Shown here one piece after another: positions 37,329-48,003 of a stretch of 64,000 nucleotides of DNA. The notes under the pieces are model-generated. The model had not been told where the DNA came from, made no database searches, and saw only the letters and a list, made by a program, of their open reading frames with translations. Location: positions 8,246,001-8,310,000 of the forward strand of contig OW051493.1 of the NCBI GenBank assembly GCA_932521035.1, given 5' to 3'. Origin of the DNA: Oscheius dolichura. Taxonomy: Eukaryota > Nematoda > Chromadorea > Rhabditida > Rhabditidae. Position numbers and translations under genes: made by a program. Every line of letters starts with the position of its first letter. Position 1 is the first letter of the stretch.

Positions 37329-37480
37329 GCTCGGTCCTCGATAGTCCCACCCCCTGGACCCGTAAAGCCTCGGCAGGAAGATCATCTTTATTCAAAACGG
37401 TTACAAAACTGTGACGTTCTTATACTTTTGTATTGCCGAGACGTTACGGGTACAGCAATCGGACTTTCGGGTACTGAGCC
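37329..37480. mobile_element. Palindromic MITE-like element, copy 9
   Basis: Left arm GCTCGGTCCTCGATAGTCCC, right arm ATCGGACTTTCGGGTACTGAGC with several substitutions; inner arms ACCCGTAAAGCCTCGGC and GCCGAGACGTTACGGGT pair. Core in orientation A (TTCAAAACGGTTACAAAACT). This is the rightmost copy; none was found from 38 kb to the end. Confidence 0.8.
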
Positions 37481-37708
37481 CCCTCTACCTGGGCTCCAAT
37501 CTCCCTCTCCCCTGCAACGGGCTACCCTTTCCCAGATGACTTTAAATCCAGCAGCTCTCCTTTTCTCTTCCCTTCTCGTTCACGTCATATAATCATTTTC
37601 ATTGTCTCGTAATTTCAGCCAATGAAAAGGTTAATGAAAGACCGGTGACGGGGCACCATGTTCTGAATCACATGTGTTGTCGGAGTTTATTGAGTTTTCT
37701 TGGTAATT

Positions 37709-38172
37709 TTAGGACTGAAAAGACGGAGGCAAACATAACTAAGAGACGACGGAACTGGATTCATGAATCAGTGCTCAATTAGAGGAAAATATGATGTCAG
37801 CAAATGTTTTAGACCCGGATTTTATACGATACTTGGTCGCGAGAGCACTAAATGAAGTCTTAGACCTTTCGTTGCGGAGTTCGGATTTTTTTATGTTTAT
37901 GGCAAGTACAGTAACCCCTTTTAAAGAACTTTTTTTGGCCCCATAATCTCCCTGATATAAGCAAACGTACGCCTTCCCGACAAGCGTGCATCAGATCCCG
38001 GATACTTCCACCGCGATATCCTCCGAAATCGCCTCCTTCACCGCCAAAGTCGTCTGAAAATGCCATTCTTGTCTTACTGTAACATCCTATAAAACTAACT
38101 AAATGCCAGCCATGTACCAGCATGAACGGTACACATGAAGACGAGGATAAGAACGAGCAATTGGCGCAACAT
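37709..38172 (-). CDS. Small glycine-rich secreted peptide
   Basis: Three exons: 38172-38118, 38053-37971 and a two-codon last exon 37714-37709 (TCC TAA), all in phase, with GTACAT/TTTTCAG and GTACGT/TTTTCAG introns. The predicted product is 47 residues: a signal peptide (MLRQLLVLILVFMCTVHA), then an acidic glycine-rich segment (DDFGGEGGDFGGYRGG) and SIRDLMHACREGS with a single cysteine. A TATA box lies about 40 bp before the ATG and an AATAAA signal about 20 bp after the stop, which together support a complete small gene. It resembles short secreted antimicrobial or neuropeptide-like nematode genes in layout only; no family match is recognised. The last exon is the weakest part. Confidence 0.55.
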
Positions 38173-38209
38173 TGTTGTCTGTCACCGGGGAACCCTGAAA
38201 AATCGAGTC

Positions 38210-38217
38210 TATTTATA
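38210..38217 (-). promoter_or_regulatory. TATA box of the glycine-rich peptide gene
   Basis: Reads TATAAATA on the minus strand, 38 bp before the ATG at 38172, which places the start site about 10 bp before the ATG. Confidence 0.6.
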
Positions 38218-38218
38218 C

Positions 38219-41200
38219 GAGAGAGAAAAATGATAGAGAAAGTAAGTTGGAGATTTGTAATCACATTCTTATGGGGTGGGGGTAAATGAATGGAAAACAG
38301 GGCCGCCTGTTCCCTGAATGGGATATTCATAGTAACCGGGGCTGTATTGACACAAAGCAGAGGTTAGCTGTGCGTGGGAACAATTTGTGGATTTAGCACG
38401 AGTCATTTAAAGGAAACAAGGGACGAGGAGAGATTGGATGTCACCCATGATGGCAGCAGCATCCGGTTACCTATGAGGGACAAAAAGTAATTGGCGCAAA
38501 ATGGAAATTACAGATCGTACATTTTGAGTACAATGGGTCTCGAAATGAATACAGTTGAAGTTGGGGAAAGTCTCTTTGGGACCGGATTATTAAATCCCTA
38601 CGTTCTAAAGTTCTTTACAGGCCAAAGAATGGTTTAGAGGTCCGCGGTAATACTTTTAAAGAGTAGATTAGTTTACCAAGTATTGTAAATGAGGCCTCCA
38701 AGGCGAATACGAGTCTCTGCGCCGACAACTAGAGCGGAGGAAGGCGTGTAGGCGTCTACCAGCCCCTTTAAAGGTAGGCTGTCCTTCTTTGATTAATTTG
38801 CCGATAATAGAGTAAATTGATACAATCAGGGAAACAATCTCCCTGCTAGCAGGAGCATACAATTCGAGGAACGAGCCCGCCCTCCGCAACAACCAATAAA
38901 GTAATTCTTACGAAATGGGAAAAGGCAGATAAATGGATGGCAGTACCCGTTTGAGGCAGGAAGTAAAAGAAAGAAAGGCTACTGTTGATGGAGACGGTTT
39001 GATGCGCAACGACGTCAAAAGCAAGACTCATTAGGCTTTGGTCTGCGGCAAAACAACTAAACGTCAAAATTTTGGTATTTGTTCGAAATCAAAGGCTGGA
39101 AATGAGGCGATAGACTGGATATTTCGTCATAATTGGTGGAAGGAGCGAGATCTACTTGGAGAGCTATTGTCTAGACGGAGGCACTTGATAGAAGCTTGCT
39201 ATTCCAATTCTGAATGGGTTGAAATGACTCCAAGCCAAATTTTCCTTTAAAAAACTTGCCACTGCCTGAAAAGATCCCCTTTGTTTATAAAAAGTAGACC
39301 AAAGAATATCGTTAGAACCATTTCTCCCTTATGGTGGACCCTCTAGAATCCTGAAGGCCTCCAGACAGCCTGGCAGGGCCGTTCCCACTGCTGCAAAACG
39401 GTAAGGGACTGCTTGTCTTGTTATAATCCGTTTCTAACCTCTGAGTTTTTTCATAACGGAACCATTTGGGAATTTAGCGAGCAAAAGTTGCTGATTCTCA
39501 ATTTGAATCTGAAATTCTCGCGCCTTTATTCGCCAGATTGCCAAATAGTCCCGTAGTGACCAAGTGAAGCAGTTCTAGACAAAATAAATTGGATATTTTA
39601 GAAGGAAACCAGCGCTTTCATATCGTTCTCGGCAAAATGAGATAAAGCATTGAAACGGAAAGTGAAATTCGAGGAAAAAGTGAGTAATGACCGTTTACGA
39701 CTATGACAGCATGCCCTTTACTAAGAATCCTTCTTCAAAAGCGGCAGTTTTACCTTCTGACAACAATTTCCATATTTTATGAAGTTCTTGTCTTTAAATT
39801 TCGGCCAGCTGGAAAATAAGGGTAAAGTGACCAAGAGAAGACGAGAGAAGTTGAAAAACAATCCCCCCACATTTTATGACTAATAAAAACCGTCGTCTGA
39901 GAGGAGGCGAGAAGTGAAAGTATGATTAAAAAGACCACAGGGACAGGGGGCCGGCCCCTCCCCATCCAGCCGGCCATTGTGATGGGATATTACGGGGAAG
40001 AGAGGCACGCGAGAAGGAAGAACAAAAAGAAAAGTCATCTGACTAATATGGAGTGACGCTGTCTCATTGTCCACGGGGCTCGCTTTCAATGGTATTACTC
40101 TCGGAACTCATAATAATCACGGGGTCACTGCAAAACATACTATTCTTTCCCTCCCCTCCCCTCTTTTAGGAGTAGGAGGAGGAACAAAGGGCCGGGGTAA
40201 GAGGGGGAAAATAGACCTTACTCAGAGCTAACTGAGAGAAGCGAAAGAAGCAGGCTCTGAAGACAGGAAAACGAGGTCTGCCCTTCTCTATAAAAGAACC
40301 CCCAAAATCCCCAAAATCTTGAAAAAATGCCTCCAGAGGATCCAGGTTGAGGAAATACGGTAGCAAAATAATCCAAGCTCGTTCTTTGACTTCTCCCGAA
40401 ACAAAAGGGAAGTAGTATATCCTTCAAATTTCGTCATACGGCCCATAGTGCAGTCGGGTAGGAGGAGAAACACAAGTAATAAATGTAAGTAGATCCCGAG
40501 ACATCACTACGTGGATAATTTATTGCCGCTGTCAGAATAAGCACAACGGAAGTACTGAAAAGGCAAAATGTTGTTGGGAAAATAGGGGAAATCAGGGAAA
40601 GGAAAATGAGGGCAGGGTATGGACTCTCTGGAATCGTCGTTGGACTCCGAAACCAATTCATCAGGAAAATCACTACTAAAAAATCTAATAGAAGCTTCTA
40701 GACAAACTCAGAACTCGGCTACAGTATCCCACCTCCATAGGACCCCTGGAAAGCAGAACAATGAAGCTGGACAGGGGTGCATTTTGAGGACCCCGTACTT
40801 CTTGTCCTCAGGCTTATAGTGACCCCTAAAAGTGGCCCAAAACAAGAATTTCTGACGCGAGCTAAAGTCTTCTGGGAGCCCACTTCAAGCGTATGGAAAT
40901 TTTATTCGTCCGAAATCGGTGCGGTTCTTGGAATGAAGCTGCTTCGAAAGCTTCGTAATGGAAAAGTTTATGGACCACATTTGCTCAAACCTTCCATCCA
41001 CCCGACATAGACGTAAAGGTTGAAAAAAAAGCCGCCTTATGGGAGAACTTCAAAGCCGGGGCCTCTGGGTCAGGGGAAGCCGAAGAGTCACCTTTGGAAG
41101 TGGTGAAGAGATCAGAAGACAAATTGTTTGAACCTGGGTCTACTAGGGGTTCGGATATGCCACGTATCTTTGCCACTAGCTGGACTAACAAGGTGGTTCA

Positions 41201-42275
41201 GTGGAATGGTCCAAACTATAGAGCGACATTAATGAGATGGAGGCGTTTAGGAGAAAGGGAATTTATTATAACTGCATCAATTACAATAATAGGAGAGAAA
41301 CTGTGCTCACTAATGTCTGACTATCAGACTGACTAGGTAGCGCGTCCTGTTGGGAGACGGGCTCATTGACCTTTCCTGACAAGAGTCAGGACACAAATGG
41401 CTAATTTTCTATGAATAGAGATGACTTTTTAGGTAAAATGAGGAACCAACCGGCGTCACTTTTACCTTGTTTAAACTTGGCAATCTATTTTCAAAAAAAT
41501 GACGGCTTATGAGCTGATGATTTGAAATTTGAACCCCCTTCCCCGTGCCCACGAGGATATTCGAAGGTCAGAGGAAGTCACAGCTTTCATGTGGGAAGAC
41601 AACCCGCTGAGCTGTTACGTGTCTTCCCCGCGGCGGGAGGCAATATGAGAAGAAGAAGGGATTTGGGGGAGGAGGGGGGTCGGCCGGGAAGCGGTATACT
41701 ATCTCTCTCCAATCTTTAATTTAAGGGTTTATGATCCACGTGGCCACAAATATTGGCCGGGTGATTTTGTTGACTTTGGGACAATTTAAATCGGAGGTGA
41801 GGGAAATTAGATTGCGGAATAATGGACGGCGGGAAGGGGCAGACGAATGGGCACACCCTTATTCCAGTAGAAATGTGGAAAAATGAGACCAGTTGCTGTA
41901 ATTTAACTTTAAATAGAATATTGAAATTCAGTCCCTAGTTTACTCTCTCCTTATCAATTCGCTAGAATCGCTTGTTTTCCTTTTAACTATACTATTGTGT
42001 GTAACTAGAAGGGTAAACCTGGCGCATGACTGAACTTAAACACATAGTAATTGCAGCTGATAAGCTTGTTTTTGTTACTATTGGTTACGAAGCATAAAAA
42101 TAGATATAACCTCGAAACTCTGAGTTTGCGGAGTTTAGTGGTGTAAAAATATTTCGGGCTTTAGCTTATTTTAGTGGATAAAAACGCGATTTTGTGCTGA
42201 AATCCGTTCATTTTCATAGAAATCCGAGGCTGTGCCAAAATTTCATTTGATGGCACACTCTCTCGACATCGGCAT
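38219..42275. other. Intergenic, no gene recognised
   Basis: Open frames at 39038-39250, 40619-41010 and 41019-41336 on the plus strand read somewhat like protein, but they are out of frame with one another and lack clear splice sites. They could be remnants of a dead gene. Nothing else is visible. Confidence 0.4.
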
Positions 42276-42821
42276 CGTATTCCCTACCTTTTTTACCCTA
42301 GGGGAACTTAAAAAATAAAGAAAAAAGGGCTGCGTCACATCATTTCCATAGCCTGGAAGTTGCGCTGTCCTACCCAAAATGGACAATTTGTGGGCTAATT
42401 CTTTTTATTCACATTTTCCAGATCTAAAGCTCTTTGTGCTATGTATAAAAAGTGTTGTTTTATCGTAATCGAACCCTCGACCTCCTGCCGGATCTCTGGT
42501 GGCCCGCTTTCGCACTGCGCCATTGTGTCCTATCTTTTTTGGAAAAGGCCCTTTCGAATAAAATCTTTCATATATCGCGAAATTGACTTCTAATTCTAAA
42601 ACTTTTTACATATTCGGAATCAGCAGCAAAAACTAAGTCAGGAAATTGTAATTATAGTCTTTATCCCGTAGAGGGAACTGACTATTTCCGAGTAAAAGGA
42701 GTAGAAAGGCGAAAAACAGATACGGTCACCACGCACCTTCCAGGCTATGGAAATGATGTGACGCAACCCATTTTTCCTTAATTTTTTAGTTCCCCTAGGG
42801 TAGAAAATGGTGGGGAATACG
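42276..42821. repeat. Inverted duplication with tRNA-like core
   Basis: The left arm 42276-42364 and right arm 42732-42821 are reverse complements over about 90 bp with scattered differences; both contain TCCCCTAGGG and CCTGGAAG..TGCG blocks. The loop of about 370 bp holds a tRNA-like sequence. The right arm covers the upstream region and first codons of the receptor gene starting at 42807, so the left arm is an inverted partial copy of that gene start, or both derive from a foldback element. Confidence 0.75.
42460..42530 (-). pseudogene. tRNA-like sequence (tRNA relic or SINE head)
   Basis: Read on the minus strand it starts GGACACAATGGCGCAGTGCG, which fits a polymerase III A box (TGGCGCAGTGCG), and later has GGTCGAGGGTTCGATTAC, which fits a B box. 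A T-run follows near 42455. The 3' acceptor strand that should pair with GGACACA is missing, so it cannot form a proper tRNA. Confidence 0.5.
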
Positions 42822-44058
42822 ACGCCTGTCACTGATATTGTTATCGGCATCCTTATGGAAATTGTAAGTGTTCCTAAACTAACAGTCGCCTCATATTTTA
42901 GACATCCATTCTTGGATTGTTTTTCAATGGATTTGGATTATTTGCCGCCATAAAAGAGCCAGTTTTAAAGAACAGTTTTGGACGCCTTTGTCTAAATCAC
43001 TGCATCGGTAACTTTGCTGCCAATCTCATACACCTTCTGTGGGCCCTTCCACTCACTTTCACGTAGACGGGCATTCGAAAGGATCCGATAAAGTTTAGAC
43101 AGAATATTCCCCTAGCTACCGGTATCTACGGCAAGCTAGTCGGACAAGTCTGTATTTTCTTCTGGAACGTGGTCCTCTTTTCACATGTTTTTATCTCAAT
43201 CGACCGCATGGTGTCCATATCAGTGACCGTCAGACCAAGCTGCCTTCTAATGGTTTTCCGTACTGAGGTGCTCGTCACCATTCCCTGGATATTGGCCTTC
43301 CTCAGCATTGTGGACCTATTCTTCTGTAACCTGTTCATGATACTACTACACTTCCTGTTCAGATGACTCATGCTACCATGTTTACCACCCTGACCTCTGG
43401 CTCTACAGCTACGGAGATACTATGTGTGGCCACGTTTTGGAAAAGATTCATTTTGTTAAAAATTGTATTTGCCTGGCTATAATGTTTGCGGTGAATATGG
43501 TGACACTGTACTACTTGAGGATGCGCCATACAGTAAGCGAGCCGATCAGTACAAATCACGAGATTTGTCGTAGATTCCCCATTCTTGTCGTAGATTCCCC
43601 AATTTTGCCTCCAACATTGGATGAAGGGTGAACATCAACTTCCCGGTATATTGAATTCCATTTCAGCTTCAAAGGAGAAGAAGCTTCACCACGGACGATG
43701 CTCGACAGATGGGCAGTACTCATCGAAAATGTGAAATTGGCTTCTTTATCCAGGTAAAACTCACTTTACCGTTCAGAAATGCCATTTTTAGACAGTAATC
43801 CAAGGTATCGTGTTCTTCTGCACGTTTGTGAATAGTTTTGCGTTCCGCCGTTTGACTTTGAACAAAGCGTGCGCATTCTTCTTCGCTCCGTTCGGCTGGG
43901 TCCTCTTCCACACTCTTGATGGGTAAATGCTATCTGCTTGCCATTCTCTTTCAGTTTTCAGCCTGATCATGTGTATTTTCCAATTGAAGAGGTATAATAA
44001 TACTAAAAAACATGCAAGACAACGGACGACGGCTATGATTTTTGTGATGACAGACTAA
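42807..44058 (+). CDS. srx-like seven-transmembrane chemoreceptor
   Basis: Seven exons join in phase: 42807-42863, 42902-43062, 43099-43325, 43363-43532, 43667-43753, 43792-43922 and 43962-44058, giving 309 residues, the usual length for nematode serpentine receptors. Hydrophobic segments alternate with loops; recognisable are LNHCIGNFAANLIHLLWALP, NIPLATGIYGKLVGQVCIFF, SHVFISIDRM, the extracellular DSCYHVYHPDLWLYSYGDTMC loop, EIGFFIQ and, near the end, FFAPFGWVLFHTLDGLIM. These fit the Srx family (7TM GPCR, serpentine class x), which acts in the plasma membrane of chemosensory neurons. Apparent in-frame stops fall inside 36-39 nt introns, so the gene looks intact. The start codon lies in an inverted repeat arm. 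A related class such as srt or srsx remains possible. Confidence 0.75.
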
Positions 44059-44205
44059 AACCCGAATGAGGTCGACGGTAAATGCCTAATTAGAATAAAA
44101 ACTGATTTATTGAAAGGAAAGTTTTCAAAGAAAGAATAATAAATACAATGAGTCACTCTGTACAGAAAGCGGGAGTAAATATAGTTTTAAAAGTGATTTC
44201 CCTGA

Positions 44206-46082
44206 TTACTTCTTCTTGAGGCGTTCAACGGCATCGTGCCAGAAGCAGGCCTTCATGTTCTCGAAGCGTTCATAGCAGGACACATAGGAGAAGTCCAGCA
44301 GGGTGACATTGCCCGGTCTCTGGTCACAGAATGTCAGACACTGGAAAATACGCCTTTTTCATGGAATTTCGACCAAAAACATACCTTATCTCCAGCCAGA
44401 GTGGTAGTGACTCCATTCCTGGCGCAACAGCCTCGGTGATCTCGCCCTTGAGCAGCACAGAATTGAATCTCAGCAGAAGCAGCTAGAGGACAGGCATCTT
44501 GCTTGAAATACATTCTAGTAAGCTGAAAAAAGTTGTCTTGTTTTCCCTGTAGGACCCAGAATGGTACCGATTGCTTGGTGTAGGTGTTGAAGGAGCATTT
44601 TTGGAGGCAGGCGTCGGGAAGGCCGCGCTGCTCACAACAGGACATGAAGAGGGCATTTGGGTCCTGAAACGATCTCGTAGTTTACTGTGAAGTTCATTTT
44701 TAACCGGTAAAGCTGTTTTTATGTTCAATGGTCACCCTCATTCGCCCCCGCCTGGCGCCGCTCTCGATTTGCCACATCATCCCTCCATGGGTGATGACCG
44801 ACCGGGGGAACAACGGAACCAGTTCAGAGTTATGTAGTGACCAGTATATTTCACACAGCATGATCCTCTTTGAAATCCGTTTCCCGGCTCTCTAATCTAA
44901 CCTGCTAGCCTTGACTGTATTGGCTGTCTCTCTATCTCTCTCTGCCATGTAGCTGCTGCTGCTATTTGACTGCCATTTACCCTGCCGAAGAGGGCGATTA
45001 TCCCCCCGGTGGAAAGCTTAATCGGGGAAGATATACAGCAATTGAAAGTGTATGAGTAGGATGATGCAACTGGTTTCCCCTCCAATTTTAAGCAGCAGGG
45101 AAAGTCAGAACGATTAGGTTTTGCCATTGGGAGATAGGAGCGAGGGCAATAATCCCTACAATGAGGTTTATAGAGCTGCCGGTTGGGATAATTGCAGGGG
45201 GCGAGGATTAACAAAACTTGCTAGGTTTCAAAGTAAGGAGAAAACTGGATAGGTTTCAAAGTAAGGAGAAAAGGGAAATGAGAGGATACTCCACTCTCTC
45301 TTCCGGTACACATTTCCAGTTCAAAAATGGATTGAACGAGAAGAAAACGGACACGAGAAGTTCCCTGGGACAGGGTCTAATTTCTTTCAGGCAGTGCCCC
45401 CCAGCTCTTGTGGGCCCCCTTTATTTAATTGGGGGTGGTTTCCTAGTAATATTTCTAATGGAAAATGGGTAGAAGAGGCTTTCCTTTCCAATTCCCCCCT
45501 TTCCTGGACTACTGCTGGTCACCGACAGCCATCCCCAGCCCGAAGAGTTCCGCCTGACCGCCTACTACAAACACCTCTATTCGAATGTTCGGGCTGTCTC
45601 CCGCCTTTCCTCTTCCTTAGCGCCGTTTACGATTGCGTAAACTGTCGTCTAGCTGTGACTCACCGAAGGTTGTGGCTCTTGGCTGCGATGGAATTGCGAG
45701 AAACGGTCAGCTCCGATCAGTACCGGGCCCTGGGTTAGGGTATTGGTTCCGTGGGTTCGGGCACGGGCGCGGAAACAGCCATAAGCTCCACAGGCGTAAC
45801 CGGGACCACAGCCTGAAACAATTTTTGGTTAAAAACAATAAAAAGAAGAAACGGTACCCATTCCACCAGCACAAGGAGGAGCTACGGGCGGAATGGGAGC
45901 TGCACATGGAGGTGGCGGCAATCCCGGAAGGGGAGCCACTCCACAGACTCCGGAAGCAACACACTGGAAAGGGAAATTACAGTAATTTGGAGAAAATAAA
46001 ATGGGGAAGATTATTAAAGGACTGAAAGAATACTTACGGCATAGGTTGAAGGGAGGACGGCGAAGAGAAGAACCAGGACCAT
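44206..46082 (-). CDS. Secreted DB-module cysteine-rich protein 1
   Basis: Six exons in phase: 46082-46038, 45963-45858, 45812-45724, 44663-44568, 44522-44385 and 44340-44206, giving 202 residues. Residues 1-15 are a signal peptide (MVLVLLFAVLPSTYA). A Pro/Cys-rich stretch follows, then GCGPGYACGAYGCFRARAR, then a cysteine-rich DB module: MSCCEQRGLPDACLQKC, KQDACP, IQFCAAQGRDHRGCC, CLTFCDQRPGNVT, VSCYERFENMKACFWHD. This is the nematode-specific DB domain (PF01682 type), probably extracellular; its molecular role is unknown. The third intron is about 1.06 kb, the rest are short. It is transcribed away from a second DB-module gene starting at 46871. The exon 3 donor (GTACTG) is the least certain junction; GTGAGT at about 45663 is an alternative but would bring in a different frame. 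Confidence 0.82.
45221..45275 (+). repeat. Short tandem duplication
   Basis: TAGGTTTCAAAGTAAGGAGA occurs twice about 27 bp apart, inside the long intron of the DB-module gene. Confidence 0.85.
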
Positions 46083-46241
46083 TGCGGACAGTCTAAAGGC
46101 GAAATTTTCATGAGATAGAAAGGAAAATAAGAGAGAGAACGGTTGGAAAAGTAACAGAGATGGTCTTTCGTTCGAAAAAAAAGGGCAGGCTGCTGCTTTC
46201 TATCTCTCTCACTAAAGGGCTTACAGTAGTCGCCTCGGGGT

Positions 46242-46249
46242 ATTATATA
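46242..46249 (-). promoter_or_regulatory. TATA box for DB-module gene 1
   Basis: Reads TATATAAT on the minus strand about 160 bp before the ATG at 46082. A TTTAG acceptor lies just before the ATG, so a short 5' untranslated exon or trans-splicing is likely. Confidence 0.45.
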
Positions 46250-46825
46250 CGGCTTGCCGGCCGCCGGCAATGGGGAGGAGGGAAACGGACAAGTTTGGAG
46301 GTCGAAGTGACATTGCAACAACAAAACCGGAACAACAGAAGACAGACAGAGACAGAAATCCGTTGCCGCTTGAAATCAAGAAGGCTTTAAGGCAAAGTAT
46401 ACACGGCCCCAAAAGACCTTGAAACAGATCCCGGTTTTTTATCCTGAGTACAGAGAGAAAAATGGCGAGGATTAGAGGAAAGTTTAGCGAAGAGCGAAAG
46501 TTTTTGGGCTAAAGAGGTGAGCCATTGCCTTGTTTGGCGTATAATATCAAGGCAATTGGTGACTAAGCCAAAGGAAGCACCACGGTACCACATAAACAAG
46601 GAAGGGCACAAAAAAGAAAACGGTCCAAAACTCATGCAGCCGGTCCAGAACTAAGGCAGCCGGCTCAAAATTATTTCAAACCCCGGAAGAACAAGTCGCG
46701 TCCCGTTCCTAACAGTCCCAGTCAGTTCTTTTCTCTCATAAAAATCTTCCCCTCAAATATTTCATCCCGTTCATGTTGCGAATGTTCTATTTGTCCCCTC
46801 CGGCTGCTCCTTTTACAGCTCCCGG

Positions 46826-46833
46826 TATAAAAG
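46826..46833 (+). promoter_or_regulatory. TATA box for DB-module gene 2
   Basis: A consensus TATAAAAG 38 bp before the ATG at 46871, predicting a 5' untranslated region of about 14 bases. Confidence 0.65.
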
Positions 46834-46870
46834 GCGAAAGGCTGCCACGCCTGGAACAACAAGTCGTCAA

Positions 46871-47840
46871 ATGCGCGTTCCTGCTCTGCTCTTCTTCCTC
46901 GTCTTCCTAGTACTGTTAGTAATCCTCCTTCTCTTCTGACTATCAATTTCTAGGGCAAAAAGAGATGCCAACCAGAAGTTGAAAGCCTGTTGTGCTAGAC
47001 AGAAACAAGCGGACAGGGACTGCAAAAGACGATTTTGTGACTTCAATTCGATTAAACAGGACAACGCATGGGTTTTCTACCCACTTGAAATGAGAAAATT
47101 GTTCAGATGCTCCATTTTTTGAATACCTGCACACCGAGGAACCTTACAGTACCATTGATGTGGGATTGCGCCTCTTCTAGGCAGGACCATACCGACTGTT
47201 GTAAGAGGAAGTAGGTTCACCGCCTTCCTAACTCTTTCCACTTTGCTTTTTTTTTCTAGTCGCCAAAGCTGGAAAAAGTTCAAAAACTGTCGTCCGTTAC
47301 CTGTGAAAGAAAGGAATTTTACTTCTAGCTTTTGGAAAAACTTGAAAATTAGGCTAAATCCGCTCGCAAAAAGCAAATTAGTCCCGGGGTGCCCTTCCTT
47401 GCCATTGGAAATGAACTATAGGCAGTAAGAGCTGAAGTATTCGTTCCTCCATTGCGCTATTCTCAGATATTGAGGGAAAGTTTACTCAGGAACCCAATAA
47501 CCCAGTACATGGGAAACTTGCCGAGTAAAATCCATCTCGGAAAGATGAAGAAATCCACCTCGGAAAGATGAAAATAACCTGAAAAGGCTTTCGAGAACGG
47601 TTCTTTCCCCGTTAAAAGAAAGAATTTCCAGAGAAGGAAGTCGCCCTCATCGAGCTCTCTTCTCTTATCCTTTTCCTTTTCAGTGGCGTCCTTCCCGCTT
47701 GTATGCCGTACTGTGAAACAACCAAGAAGGTCCCTGACGACTATTTGAACCACCTCGTCTGTCTGAATAACTTCAACGCTATCCGCGACTGTTTCCGTGA
47801 ACATCTGGAGAAATTTCCCAATATTTATGGCGATGTCTGA
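46871..47840 (+). CDS. Secreted DB-module cysteine-rich protein 2
   Basis: Four exons: 46871-46914, 46954-47071, 47107-47210 and 47684-47840, giving 140 residues. A signal peptide ([16 protein letters not shown]) precedes [80 protein letters not shown]. The CC..C..C spacing is that of the nematode DB module. The protein has no GYACG/RARAR N-terminal segment, unlike its divergent neighbour, so the two are members of one family but not a recent tandem copy. The second intron needs either an unusual GTTTTC donor (used here) or a GC donor six bases earlier, which changes two residues. The third intron (473 nt) contains no further exon that I could see. Confidence 0.8.
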
Positions 47841-48003
47841 CCGTCTCCTCTTTTCCCACGTTTTCCCAGCCCTTTTTGTAAGAAAATAGTACTTGTGAAT
47901 AAATTGATACTGGTATACAATTGTAATTAATGAAAGAATACGGTATTTATTATTATTTTCACAATTAAAACGGACCAAGTACCCAATTCTAGGCGTCTAA
48001 TAT

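Noticed and set aside
40619-41336. Three plus-strand frames that might be a decayed gene
   Set aside because: Out of frame with each other, no clear splice sites and no recognisable domain. A degraded gene cannot be excluded.
42472-42530. Functional tRNA gene
   Set aside because: A-box and B-box-like sequences are present, but the acceptor stem cannot pair, so it is listed only as a tRNA-like relic.
43063-43362. srx-like gene as a pseudogene with a stop and a frameshift
   Set aside because: The stop and shift fall precisely in 36- and 37-nt segments with GT..AG ends, and removing these restores conserved sequence in phase.
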